Positions 1-63,560 are shown, counted from the first letter of the stretch. The stretch: DNA of 64,000 bases from Panopea generosa (GCA_029582155.1 CM055909.1:14542616-14606615); one strand, 5' to 3'. The notes: generated by a model from the letters alone, not told the origin. Numbers and translations are program-made.

Positions 1-14
1 TGCAATGTTTGTGA

Positions 15-135
15 CTGGAGTTCCTAAGATGAATGGAAGTTAAGATAATTGGAAACAAGATATTGTGAGATAGTGCATAAATATGCGAGTGTACACAAAA
101 TCTCAATTAGCTGCATTTCCTTCTCTATATAACTC
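15..135. repeat. Dispersed repeat, copy 1
   Basis: This resembles 4480-4605 in the same order: a 'cctaagatgaat' start, an 'agataa-tgaaa' middle and an end of 'ttccttctctatat'. Divergence is substantial. The family is not recognised. Confidence 0.4.
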
Positions 136-545
136 CTTCAATTTAATTAAAACACATGGAATCAAATTCCACCAGTGGTTATCAACGAATTATTCTATTA
201 CTTGTATCTTTAATCTTTATCACTAGACTATTATTATTTTTTTGTAATGTCTTTAATTAAGTAATGATTGACTTGATCAACCAACAAGTCATGAATTCAA
301 CATTATTTCATTATATAAATCTAGCCAGAAAGATCCTTAAACACGCACTCTCCCCACCTGAAACGAAATGTGAAGTCCTACACCAAGCAGTTCTTCTTCT
401 ACGTTTCTTGTACTTCATTCATTATCACACATGTACATTTCATGCACACATACTGTGTGAATCATTTCATCATCATTTCTTGATGTATAAATGGAATCAA
501 CAATCGAATGTTTTTAATCAAGTAATGTAACAGCTACTTGCCCTC

Positions 546-593
546 GTAACTTGTCACGTGTACACAGAAGTAACTCGTCACGTGTACACAGAC
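546..593. repeat. 24-bp tandem duplication, each copy with a CACGTG E-box
   Basis: Two copies of a gtaact-gtcacgtgtacaca unit lie head to tail, with CACGTG at 555-560 and 579-584. CACGTG is the core site of bHLH-ZIP factors. No promoter context is evident, so function is speculative. Confidence 0.6.
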
Positions 594-1317
594 ACATTTT
601 TGCCCATCTAACATGATACAGTAATCAATTTCATACTTCATTTCTGGGATGTAGTTGTAAGATCCAAGACGGTTCTGATGCATGTCAACTCACTATATCA
701 GCAACACACACAGACAGCGCCAGTTTCATTTATTACCAAGTTTTGTTTCTGTTTCAAAGTAACTATATAACTTGTCCCATTAGAACCAAAAGGTTCCAAG
801 TGTATAATGAAATAAGAAGGCATTTGGTACCTTTGTGCACCAATGGGGCAATATTTGGCTTCTTGTTTGATCACAACATTATTTTTATATAAAATATAAA
901 TCTATGTTAATAAATTTTTTAAAAAAAATATTGAAACTATCACAATTTTATATAAAAAAAAAAAGATTTGACATAATTTTATATTTTCTCTCTTTCCCCA
1001 CCCTACCCCTTTTATTTTAAATATACATGTAAATGTAAAACTAATATACATTTTTTAAAGTGATTCTTCATGCAGACAATACAAAACTCTCAATTCAACG
1101 CAAATTGAGTAAACGAAAATCAAAAACATCATAGACTGATAAGGGTGTTAATTTCATTGGGAAATCGCAGAAGGACATGACGACATTAAACATCAAAGTT
1201 TTCAAGTTTGTTAAAAAAAAGAAAAAAATTGTGATATTTACCAGCAACATTCAGTTTTAGTATATACATGTTCTAATGTATTTTAGCTTAATTGTGAACA
1301 AAACTCAAAGTTTATAA

Positions 1318-1475
1318 TTATGAATTGTTTACGACTGTGTCCTGGGTGGAACCAGTACTGAGTGTTGTTTGTTTTCTAGAAGTCGTGGGGTAGAGTCCAG
1401 GATTGAACACACAACCCCTGACATGAGCAGCCAACATTCCATCCACTGCATGACCACCATGTTTCAACTTTATAA
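1318..1475 (-). mobile_element. SINE-D copy (tRNA-like head)
   Basis: Read on the minus strand it has an A-box-like gtggtcatgcagtgga, then a B-box-like gttcaatcct, then the tail module with 'ggttccacccaggacac'. The same order is seen at 17281-17396, 32390-32530, 34797-34915 and 41281-41445. It is diverged; the end near 1318 holds the shared 'aaccagtactgagtgttgttt' tract, given here in part. Confidence 0.6.
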
Positions 1476-2206
1476 AGAGCTTTTTATAAATTGCAAAAAA
1501 AACTATATTTTTATGTTTAGCTTCAAGGTAAAAACCAAATTCTAGGCAACGACAATTAAACGTATGTCTATCAAATAAACATAATATGACCTTGTTTGAA
1601 TACAGTACATCCGCCATACAAAGCACTGGTCAAAAATTATTGTAAGCGTTGTACATTAGCATGCAAGCTAGTTACCAAAAATACATGAGCATGTAAGGTA
1701 CCCAAAATACAGCATCACAATAGGTACCAAAAATACAGCACATGCTTGGAGACAAACATACTGCAAAAAGATCTACTGAAACCTTCACTACATCTACTGG
1801 TATAACACAACATGTTGATCAAACATCATTTATTTAATTATGTCAGATAAATTTTACAATTTGTAATCAATTATGAAACACGCAAAAAAGGCTGTTTTTT
1901 AAAGGGAGTTGATCAGGGAAAAATGCTATAAAATGTCATAAAAAGACTCTCATTATCATAAATTTTATAAATAAAATCCAAACAGATCAAATTGAAATCA
2001 AAATGAAATAATGCCACTCATGTGTCACAAAAATATGTTTCAATCAAGATTAGGAGATCCCTTTCCAACATATTATTTTGGCATGTTTAGATAGACATCC
2101 TTTTTGCAATTCGGTGTCAGTGAGTATAAATAGGCATGGTATATTGGAAAGAAATGTTTATTACCAATTTTAAAAGTTATAACAATCATGATTAATTCCC
2201 TTTAAA

Positions 2207-2462
2207 AGACAGAACTTAAGGTGTAACCCCACCATTGATTTTTGTTCTTTATTCTATAGTAAATAATAAAAATTTTGAAGGCTTGTCATTCATAGAGGGA
2301 CCCAAATGAAAGAAGTGAAACCTACATTTTACTGTTTGTCAACCTCTGCACTATCAAAATATGATGAGAAAAGTAGGGGTCATGTGTCATATAAGAATTT
2401 TTTTTTCTGCTCAGTGTGTACACTGGTGACAAAGTGAAAGTAGACTTCCGAAATCATGAATT
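2207..2462. repeat. Dispersed repeat, about 250 bp, copy 1
   Basis: This is collinear with 27337-27561: 'tttttgttctttattctatag', 'actgtttgtcaacctctgca', 'gacaaagtgaa-tagacttccg' occur in the same order and spacing. Both copies end at the same 'gacttccg'. No terminal inverted repeat was seen; family unknown. Confidence 0.65.
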
Positions 2463-2546
2463 CATACCCCAATTTCCAAGCATCATTTTTTTTTTCTAAA
2501 TTCACAATTCAAACATGACAATGCTATCAAAATGTTCAAAATACAT

Positions 2547-2692
2547 CAATAATGCCATTCAAATAAAAAAATGAGCATTAAAATAAGGAAAATGCATTTT
2601 TAAAGAAGAAGAATTGAGGATTATTTATAACTGCATTATGCGACTACCCCACGGAAGCACTTCCTTTTTGCAATGGTGGCACTATGCCTATA
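2547..2692. repeat. 147-bp direct repeat, left copy
   Basis: This is nearly identical to 3048-3194, 501 bases away. The only clear difference in the body is one inserted base (ctgcattatg against ctgccattatg). The high identity in otherwise diverged DNA implies a recent duplication, or the terminal repeats of a small element. Confidence 0.8.
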
Positions 2693-3047
2693 AGGAAACT
2701 CTTTTTTTTTTAATTTCATAATTACCTCATTTTTACTAAGTACTACCAATTTGAAGTAATACTGCCAAGTTGCAGGCATTAAATACTGAAACTTTTGTCA
2801 AAATACCACTTTTTACATGATCATTACATACAGGCGCGAGATGTTGACCGACATGCAATTTTGATGTGTTTGACTAATTTTACCCAAAAAATTTTTTTTT
2901 TACCTAATTCCATTAAAATTTTTACACCAAAATAGTCTCATGATACACTGAAGACATTATCTTACCAAAATACATTATTCAATACAATGTACATGCTAAA
3001 GATTGCACATTTAAATCATCCAAAATAAAAAATCTTCAAAAACTGGT

Positions 3048-3194
3048 CAATAATGCCATTCAAATAAAAAAATGAGCATTAAAATAAGGAAAATGCATTT
3101 TTAAAGAAGAAGAATTGAGGATTATTTATAACTGCCATTATGCGACTACCCCACGGAAGCACTTCCTTTTTGCAATGGTGGCACTATGCCTTAA
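3048..3194. repeat. 147-bp direct repeat, right copy
   Basis: This is the partner of 2547-2692. The 355 bases between the copies have no coding capacity. Confidence 0.8.
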
Positions 3195-3369
3195 AACCCT
3201 GATATTCCCTCATCTTCTGTGGTAAAAAACACAAAATATGACAGCAGGGAAATGTATCACACTATTTTAAACAATTAAGTATTTCTCTATGTTTCGTACT
3301 CAACTTGTTTATTGTACAGTAATTGCAAAGAAAATTCTTACAACTTTAACAAGTAACTCTCAATGTCTT

Positions 3370-3515
3370 TGTGGGTGAAACAAGTATTTAGCATATGCAG
3401 ATAAAATGTCTTACTCAAAGACACCATACATGGCCTTGAAGAGGATCAAACCCATTACCCTCTGATCCTGGGTTCTATACTTTACCACGGGACTATGCGC
3501 TATTTGCTTTTCAAC
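3370..3515 (-). mobile_element. SINE-E copy
   Basis: On the minus strand a tRNA-like head with a B-box-like 'gggtttgatcctc' is followed by 'aaggc..gtatggtgtctttgagtaagaca', the motif shared with 11010-11195, 54075-54235 and 57325-57475. It lies beside pard3 exon 10. Confidence 0.55.
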
Positions 3516-3645
3516 TTTTAAACATGTTGCTTGAAAGTCAATACTTAATTCTATGGGTATGATATGGTCATTAAAATCCCCGATAATAACAACAACAAAA
3601 TTGAATGAATACTTTACCCAAAGGGTTCTGTTTGACAAAACATAC

Positions 3646-55548
<51,903 letters not shown>

Positions 55549-56842
55549 TCACATAGTTTCCATTTAACTCTCTAAACCGTTCCTTTAATAGAAATATTCG
55601 TTTCTCTTACGCCGGTGGATGTTGTTATGTGGACACTTTGGTCAAATTGGCAGATTGCGAATACAGATTCATTATTAGCCAGAAGCCGAAAAGGACACAA
55701 CAATTTTCCAAACCACTTTTTAAAATATAAGAAAACTGCAGATTTGCGTCTTTATAATAATAAATAAATAAATAAATAAAAATCAACACAACAAATATAA
55801 ATTCCAATAACGAACGGTCACTCTTGTGTATTTTTTCCCACTTCCTGACTTTCCACAGGTGAGAACAGTTTTTCAACAACTTCGTAATTGAGTAATCCTA
55901 CAAAACCAATGAGTACTCCATATATTTTAAAGATCGATGAATAATTCGAAACGGAATCCGATCTTACAATGAATACAACATAAAGATATTGAGAATTAAA
56001 ACTGCGAGTAACATCCACTTTTCTGGGTCATTTCAGTTTCAACATTCGTGCATAAACACAAAGCGGATCCGAGTGTATTTACTTTTCGAACCTCGTTCTG
56101 AAATTTCAATATTTAGAGGCGCCAATGGGGGACGCAAAAAGTCTATGATATTTGTTTAAACGAAAACTATATAATTCCTTGCTTAAATGTAATTAAAAAA
56201 TCTAGATATAATATGCAAATAATTATGTTGATAAAAGCAAGTGTTTTTAAAGGCAAGATATAAAAGCAGATATCGGAGAATTGTATATAAAGTAAAACAT
56301 GCAGATACTCGTATACAGTTGTCTACCTATATATACACGTGCTTGCCAGGTAAATACAGAATACACATGGACATCCTGACATAGTTTATGATACTTTATC
56401 AAATAAACATATGACAATATACACATTTGAATTTGGTTTGATTATTAATGTATACATTTATATGTAAAACGGTTTATTGTAAAATGACTGTGAAAGGATT
56501 TTTCAGGGGAAATAATACATTTTCACACTAGCCAAGACACTCAAAATGAGTTAACCCCCTTTGATGTCTACCATATATCCATAGGCGTAGGCGCCGGGGC
56601 GGAGGTTGGAGCAGGTGGGAGTCTAAATATTATTTGAAGAAAAGCAATTTATGTTATTAAACGTTTCACGGTAGGCCTACTGAACGTAGCCCTGCACTCA
56701 CCAGCTGCCAAGGCCTACATAGTTTTTTTGTGTTTTTTTTTTCACCTACATATAAATACACATACCAAAACGTCAGAACGTTAAAATTACATTTTGTACA
56801 TATACAGTAATTTTAGTTTAAACTTATTTGTTTTACGTCTAC

Positions 56843-57085
56843 ATGACTCAATCCAGGGGTCATGAGTTCCAATCCCCGGCCGGCAACACTCTCTGTGATG
56901 ATTGGTTTACGAAATTGTGTCTCATTATCATTAGTCTTTCACCGCTGATTCAAGTGAGGAAGTAATCAGTTACTTGCGGAGATTGGGTGTACTAGAGTAT
57001 TGGTTAGCCTATCAGGATCCTAGGAACTGGTTATGTTAACTAATCGTCTGTTTACCCTCGGCGGCATAAAATGACGCTAATAAAT
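56843..57085 (+). mobile_element. SINE-B copy
   Basis: It starts inside the family at 'acatgactcaatccaggggtc' (in part) with B-box-like gagttccaatccccgg, then 'ctctctgtgatgattggttt', 'ctgattcaagtgaggaagta', 'cggcggcataaaatgacgcta'. The A-box part is degraded. Confidence 0.65.
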
Positions 57086-57117
57086 TGGTGTAGGAGCATT
57101 TTAGTTATTAGGGTGGA

Positions 57118-57223
57118 GGTGGGGGGGGGGGGGGGGGGGCAACCCGAGGAGAGAGTGTATGAGGATGTACTTCCAAGCGCCAAAGTATATGCCAAAACTG
57201 AATACTGGATGGGGGGGGGGGGG
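57118..57223. repeat. Two poly-G tracts
   Basis: Runs of G at about 57120-57139 and 57211-57223, the second followed by cgcccccctccc. They could form G-quadruplexes. Lengths may be unreliable. Confidence 0.8.
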
Positions 57224-57262
57224 GCGCCCCCCTCCCTTGTAACCCGGCTTCTACTCCTATGT

Positions 57263-57263
<1 letters not shown>

Positions 57264-57313
<50 letters not shown>
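57264..57313. repeat. (CAAT)n microsatellite
   Basis: About twelve tandem aatc units ending in aataaatg. Possibly the amplified tail of the SINE-B copy upstream, though about 180 bases separate them. Confidence 0.9.
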
Positions 57314-57317
<4 letters not shown>

Positions 57318-57324
57318 GAAACAA

Positions 57325-57475
57325 GTTATTACAACTTATATAAATCACGTTCAAACTATTCCTGGGTAGAACCATTATAAAGCATATGTGGAAAAAAGTG
57401 TCTTGTTCAAGGACACCACACATACCCATGTCGGAGGATCGAATCCACACTGGTGTGTGCACTCGATCGATGAAC
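57325..57475 (-). mobile_element. SINE-E copy
   Basis: 'ctgggtagaaccattataaa', 'aaagtgtcttgttcaagga', 'ggaggatcgaatccacac' (B-box complement), then a diverged head. Confidence 0.65.
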
Positions 57476-57527
57476 AGTTTGTTGTCGCTTGATGGTTTTT
57501 AGCCCCATTTTACAAGCACGAGTCATT

Positions 57528-57597
57528 CTACAGTAAACGTATGATGTCACGTCATAGAAACATAATTTCACGTCATGGTATGACGTAAGAACTGTAG
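57528..57597. promoter_or_regulatory. Three TGACGT sites inside a short inverted repeat
   Basis: tcacgtca at 57547-57554, tcacgtca-like at 57569-57575 and tgacgtaag at 57581-57589 are CRE/ATF-type sequences. They are framed by ctacagt (57528-57534) and actgtag (57591-57597). The site is 2 kb upstream of the pard3 start. It could equally be the remnant of a MITE. Confidence 0.3.
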
Positions 57598-58025
57598 AAA
57601 AAGCTTATAGGAAAGTGTCTAATATAGAGCTTTATGCGTAACAGCTGAACTTTAAGTCCATTGTGATTTGGTTTAAACATATTTATTCATAAATTATGTA
57701 CAGCATATTCCACAACATATTTAGTAAAAGGATTGAAACGAAAGAAAATATTTCTTATATAGTTTCTCTCCTCAGTAACTTATACAAACATTTGTGTAAG
57801 GTGGCGAAGATTCATTAGATTAGTTTTGATATATTAACAAAATAGAGTTCTAAAAAAGATATATGATTTTTACATCGATAGTTGTATGTCTTGTTAAGTT
57901 TTGAAAGAAAACAAAATTTTATAATTAATCATATAAATTAGAATTAAAAACAAATAAACAGAAAAAAAGGTGGACGAGTTCAGGACTAAGGCAAGCGAGC
58001 CAAGGGAAACAGACAGCAACATATA

Positions 58026-58071
58026 AATTATTATTATTATTGTTATTATTATTATTATGATTATTGTTATT
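58026..58071. repeat. (ATT)n tract in the retrotransposon 3' region
   Basis: Interrupted att triplets on the plus strand, about 40 bases after the ORF end. 3' ends of this class often carry short tandem repeats. Whether this marks the true 3' end is unclear. Confidence 0.75.
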
Positions 58072-58109
58072 TACAAGTCTACAGCTTTACAGCGTTGTTA
58101 GATAAGTTT

Positions 58110-58694
58110 TTAGTTTTCGTTATTAAAACGCTTACTCGAGAGTATATATTTGTGGACAGCTTTAAAAATTTCGACGTTTGTATTGTTGGGGAGATGAGGT
58201 TCTCCAAAGAGAAGTGTGTTGAGGGTAACAGTGCATATATGAGAGATTGATGCAAGAAGTGTAGCGCGTTCGACATGATAAATAGGACAGACGAGGAGGT
58301 AATGATTTGTACTTTCAATTGCTCCACATGTACATAGTGGAGAATTTTCAATATTTTTTTGGAATAAGTGTTGTTTCAGCGTGCTACAATTTGTACGAAG
58401 ACGAGTATGCAAGACCTGACATTTTCTTGTGCCTGTGTAAAAGTGTTTTGATGTTTTGGTAAGATTTTTATTTAGCTGGTGCTTAAAGGCATTGATAGAA
58501 ACGGCTTGTCTTGTTTCAATAGGTAGATTGTTCCAATCACGGACAACAGATGGCATGAAAGAATTATAGTAGAGCGCTGTTCTCGAACTTGGAATGTGTA
58601 GGTCATAACTATTTCTGAGATTATACGGGGAAGTTTCACCTATTTGGGATGGTACTAGTGTAGATAAGTAGGGAGGAGTCATATGGTTTACCAT
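58110..58694 (-). pseudogene. Retrotransposon ORF, C-terminal domain after frameshift
   Basis: In the frame that takes over from the RT part at about 58826, a continuous coding stretch runs to 58110. Met at 58694 is only the first in-frame Met. It has the typical C-terminal block of these elements (TSPYNLRNSYDL, then VRDWNNLP) and a Cys/His cluster (LCTCGAIESTNHYLLVCPIY), which resembles a zinc-knuckle-like or degenerate RNase-like tail. Confidence 0.85.
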
Positions 58695-58770
58695 TTTATA
58701 GAAAATAATTAATTTGTGTTTCGTCCTTCGAGTTTCTAGACTTTCCCACCCAACTTCTGTGTTTAAGTTA

Positions 58771-60486
58771 TTAATTGATACAAGTTTTGTTGTTCCAGTT
58801 GCAATGCGTGCTGCTTCGTGTTGAATTTTTTTCTAACTCGTGTTTTTCATAATTAGTGCAGTTATCCCAGATTGTGTTACCATATTCTAACAGTGGTCGG
58901 ATAAAAGATGTATATGTTGTCTCCAGGGATCTTCTGTCAAGCTGATATTTCAGTTTTCTCATGACTTTAATTCTTGACCATGCCTTATCCATAATGTATT
59001 GAATATGAGAGTGCCAGGTACAGTTGTTTGATAAAAGTATACCTAAGTGTTTGTGTGATTGTACTTCTGATATTTGTTGGTTATGCATATATAGTGGTGG
59101 ATGGACGGGTTGATTACGTTTCCTAGATATAAGAAGCGATTCAATCTTCGACGGATTAAAAGTTACAAGCCATTGTTTTGACCATTCAGTGATTTTGTTG
59201 ATGTCGGAATTCAAAATTTGTGCAGCATTGTTTATATTGTTATTATGATCGATTATAAAGTACAGGCTTGTATCGTCTGCAAAAAGACGAATGTTAGATG
59301 CGATATCAGATACTATGTCATTAATATAGACTAAAAATAGAAGCGGACCTAAAATGGAACCCTGAGGCACTCCGGCCTTGATTAATGTCCAATCAGATTT
59401 GGTACCAGGCAAAACAACACATTGTTGCCTATCTTGTAGGTAGTCATTTAGCAAATTTATAAGTTGATTTGACATTCCTGCTGCTTTTAACTTAACTATT
59501 AGACCTTTGTGCCAAACTCTGTCAAAAGCTTTGCTTATGTCAAAAAATATAACGCGAACTTCTTTACCGTCATCAATAGCTTTACTGAACATATTGTACA
59601 GATAAGTTAACTGGTTAATTGTTGAATCACCAGGAACAAAACCAGATTGAAATGACGAAATAAAATTAGTATCACGAAAGAAATTATACATGTGTTTAAA
59701 AATAAGTCTTTCAAACACTTTGCCAATTACGCTTAACAGTGATATAGGTCTATAGTTATTAACCAAAGAAGGGTCTCCTTTTTTATAAAGAGCGCATACA
59801 AATGCTTCTTTCCAGACTTTTGGGAAAACACTTTTGGTCAGACAAACGTTAAATAAGTTGCATAAAGGCGTCGATAATTCATTAGCTATTTCCCGCAAGA
59901 CGTAACTGTTGATATCATCGGGACCTGAGGCTTTGCCTGTTGGCAGTGTTTTTAAGATACTACTTACATCGTTAGGCGATAGTCTAATAAATGAAATGAT
60001 ATCATTGTTATCACTTGGTAATATGATTGGTGGTAAAATATTGTCATCATTAAGAATTGTCTGTTCCTGGAAAAAATTATTTAATATGTTTGCTTTGGTA
60101 TTGTTATCAGAGACAATGTTTCCATTATCGTTTAGTGGTGGGACAGCTGGTTTATCATTTGAATTGATAAATGATTTTAATGTTTTCCACCAATCCTTTG
60201 GCAAAAGAGACGGTGAATTTAATTTAGAAGCTAAATTTTCGTAGTATAACTTTTTAGTTTTGCGTATAAGCTTGACAACGTCATTTCTATATTTTTTAAA
60301 CCTGTTCCAGCTATAAATTGAATTGAATCTCTTGGCTTTTTTGTATAATCTTTTTCTAACCCTAATATTGCGCTTTATTTCACTGGTAATCCATTTCGGC
60401 TCATGTGGTTTAATTACAACAGTTTTATTTGGAATATATTTGTAAGAAATTTCCTTTAATTTTGCAGATAAGTTGCTAGCATACAC
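58771..60486 (-). pseudogene. Retrotransposon ORF, reverse transcriptase
   Basis: 571 residues counted from the first Met after the TGA; the true frame continues from the endonuclease ORF. RT motifs: GKASGPDDI (184-192), NYRPISLL (244-251), FFDISKAFDRV (314-324; Asp316), GVPQGSILGPLLF (372-384) and the catalytic LFADDTSLYF (401-410; Asp404 and Asp405). The pattern fits L2/CR1-type LINEs. The final residues after a lysine run near 58830 are out of frame because of a one-base change in a seven-T run (plus strand). Confidence 0.9.
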
Positions 60487-60513
60487 ATTTATGTCGTCAG
60501 TGATAACTTTATT

Positions 60514-61758
60514 TCAGTTTGTTTCGTTAATTTCATTCTTGAATGAAGCATAATCGCCACGTTCATATTTCCAGACTTGTCTTTTAAAAGTAAATTGTTT
60601 CGACTTATTAAATTTAAAAACACCAAATATTGGACAGTGAAATCTAATATCTTGGTTTAAAAAAGGTTCTGCCACCCCACATGTTATCAAACTGTTTTTG
60701 TTGCTTAAAAGTAAAATATCAATCAAAGATTTGGAGTTCTCAGTATAATGAGTTGGTTCAGTAATAGTCTGGTATAGACCTAGCTGTTGACATAAATTAT
60801 CTATTTTTGTAGATGAAGTATTACTTAGCATATTATAGTTTAAGTCACCAGTGATTATAATATCCTTAATACCAGTATCGACTGCAAGGTTAATAGAATC
60901 TTCTATTATATTGGTGTAAACAGAGCTAGAGCTAGGAGGTCTGTAGAATAATCCTAATAGTAAACGTTTGTTATTGAGTAATATATCGACCCATATACAT
61001 TCAAGTGGGTTGATTTCAAGATCGTGTCTACGTTTGTAGTGTATTGTGTCTTTAATGAATAACATGACCCCTCCGTGGTTGTCTCCAATGCGATCTTTTC
61101 TTTCTGGTTTGTTAAAAGAAGGAAGCATCATATCATCAGTTGAAACAGAATCATCGAGCCATGTTTCAGTAAAAGTAAGTATATCAAAACCATATAATTC
61201 GGAGTAGATGATATCCAATTTGTGCTTTATACTCTGAACGTTGTAGTGTACTAACGACAAATTATTCGAAAAATCTAGAGCTTCGAAATTACAATGAGAT
61301 GAGGTGGATTGAGTACTACTGACAGAGCTTGTATCAGATGTAAGTAGTTCAATGGGGCCTGGGTTTGGGTGTACATCTCCTGATAACAACAATATGACCG
61401 ATAGCCAAGTTAGGAAAGTGATCGCAAATATCATAGATGCAATGCATTTAGTCAAGTCTATATTTTCTGTGTATGTTTTACCTTTGATTAAGTGTCTGTA
61501 TGGGTGTACAATCGCAGAATGACATTGTGAATTCCAGTGTATATTAATGAGCAACGATAAAAGACACAATGGACATTGGTACAGTGACATTAACATTAAT
61601 AGTTGCAACAACGCTGCAAACTTACATTTAATGCAGACCGACAGAGTGTTGGCGTCAGAGTACGTTTTCAAACTGGTCATGAAATTGTTGAAAGATAAAT
61701 TAAAAACAAATCCGACACCAACACAAATGCGATCTTCAATCACAAAATTGCATGACAT
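60514..61758 (-). pseudogene. Retrotransposon ORF, N-terminal region and endonuclease
   Basis: 414 residues; an in-frame TAA sits directly before the ATG. Residues 1-126 are Cys-rich and hydrophobic, with a membrane-like stretch at about 105-126. Then comes GDVHPNPGP (127-135), a 2A-like motif. The endonuclease follows at about 168-380: HYN (Asn173), TETW (Glu198), GDLN (Asp305), SLIDILL (344-350) and FHCPIFG (His374). These are the expected metal-binding and catalytic positions of APE-type LINE endonucleases. It ends at a TGA in the same frame as the RT part, so the two halves were one ORF. Confidence 0.88.
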
Positions 61759-61979
61759 TTATATTGCTCCATTTGTTCCCCCCATCTCTCTCGCGATAGT
61801 CCAGAACGTCCTAATCGAAGTGTATTTAAGAAAAAAATAAAAAGCGCTTTAAGAAGCATGTTTTGGTAAAAAAGAGGCAATAATATTTTATATTAACTCA
61901 TAATTACTGATCACGAGTGAGAAATAACTAATTATGTAACTTGAATGAAGGATAATCAACTGTAATCTTGATTCCCATC

Positions 61980-62689
61980 ATCACTATAAGAAGTATCATT
62001 ATCATCCCAACAATATGCATAATTATTGTAGTTAATATAGTGCTCAACAGTTTATATCTTCCTTCGATCGATATACATAATCTCCTACATCAACATAATA
62101 ACCAATAGTATCATTATCATCCCAACAATACGCATAATTATTGTAGTTAACATAGTACTCAACAGTTTATATCTTCCTTCCACCGATATACATAATCACC
62201 TACATCAACATAATAACCAATAGAATCATTATCATCTGAAAGTATTGTATGAGTACCTGATTTAACATACTAATCAAAAGCAGTATCCCTACATTATGCA
62301 CAAAGACTTCATCATTACAATACTTATAAGCAACGTTAGTACTGTATAATTAAACACACCCAGCTTCATCAACAAAATAATGGTAAACATCATCAAAACA
62401 TTTCGCTTAAATTCATACTCTTCATTATAATACTGATAAGAAACATCATCATCCCAACGTTATACTTCACCCAGCAATATAAGTAAGCAGCTTCATAAAC
62501 GTATCTATGTTCACTTTTATCCCAAAATATTACATACTTATTTTCATCAACGTATTGCTCATGAGCTTCATCACCATTCCAACGTTGGACATGTTCATCT
62601 TTATCAGAAAAGATACTTATAGTGTATCACCATCATCCCGACAGTATACACCGTCGTCTATATCAATATATTATTTATGTGTATCATCG

Positions 62690-62737
<48 letters not shown>

Positions 62738-63336
62738 CCATAATAACCATTATCATCACCATCGTCAAAATATAATACTTTAGCATCTACATCACTATAA
62801 TACACATATGTATCATCGTCATCCCAAACATTATACAGTGTCACCTACATCGACATAATACTCGTATATATCACCATCATTATCTTATTATCGTCATTTT
62901 ACATATTATCCCTTTATCAACACAATACCCATATGAATCATCAATATCATCATCATCATCATCATCCCAAACAATATACATTATCGCCTATATCAACATT
63001 ATACTCATAAGTATATATCTCATCATCGTCCTCATCTACTTCACCATTAGCAATAATCATCATCATCATCATCATCATCCCAAATATTTTATATCACCTA
63101 CATCAAAATAACCCTCATCAATACATATCTCATCGTCAGCATCATAATCATCATCATTTTCATTGTTAACAGCATCAACACCATCATCATCCCAAACAGT
63201 TCACATTATCACATACATCAACACAATATTCCTAAATATTATCATGATCATCGTATTCCAATATTTTACATTATCCCTATATCAACATAATACTCATTTA
63301 TATCATCATTATTAACATCATCATCAACAACAACAA

Positions 63337-63367
<31 letters not shown>

Positions 63368-63438
63368 TCAGCATCATTATCATCAATTCAAACATTATAC
63401 ATTCTCACCTACATCATCATAATACTAACACATATCGC

Positions 63439-63469
<31 letters not shown>

Positions 63470-63560
63470 GTCATTTCAAACAGTTTACATAATAACCTTT
63501 ATCATCATAATAATCATATGTAGTATCATCGACCCAATACACTACATTGACACGATATTG
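61980..63560. repeat. Degenerate satellite with interspersed CAT microsatellites
   Basis: A core of about 55-60 bases ('tcatcccaaacaatatacat', 'tatcacctacatcaacataa', 'tactcatatgtatcatcatc') is repeated roughly twelve times, separated by CAT runs of variable length. The two best units, starting cccaacaata at 62006 and 62121, are 115 bases apart and nearly identical. Long Ser/Ile-rich frames across it are artefacts. Confidence 0.85.

Larger units (their letters stand above)
1..3645. other. Region left of exon 10: intron or flank, no exon recognised
   Basis: AT-rich sequence without a convincing coding exon. It holds a 24-bp E-box duplication (546-593), a SINE-D copy (1318-1475), a dispersed repeat (2207-2462), a pair of near-identical 147-bp direct repeats (2547-2692 and 3048-3194) and a SINE-E copy (3370-3515). 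It is probably the next pard3 intron. Bases 15-135 resemble 4480-4605. Confidence 0.6.
57960..61860 (-). mobile_element. Non-LTR retrotransposon (L2/CR1-like), nearly intact
   Basis: A single long reading path codes an apurinic-type endonuclease followed by a reverse transcriptase, reading toward decreasing coordinates. A 3' part with an (AAT)n-like tract follows at 58026-58071. It has one in-frame TGA (60488-60490 region) and one single-base frameshift (T-run at 58826-58832), so it is dead unless these are sequencing errors. No ORF1 nucleic-acid-binding protein was seen upstream. Exact ends and target duplication were not determined. It lies 2.5 kb upstream of pard3 on the same strand. Confidence 0.88.

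Noticed and set aside
58079..58351. 90-residue minus-strand frame beside the retrotransposon C-terminus
   Set aside because: It is an alternative frame of the retrotransposon's own C-terminal coding region.
62507..62743. Plus-strand frame ending in a long serine run
   Set aside because: CAT microsatellite read as TCA; no conserved protein is visible.
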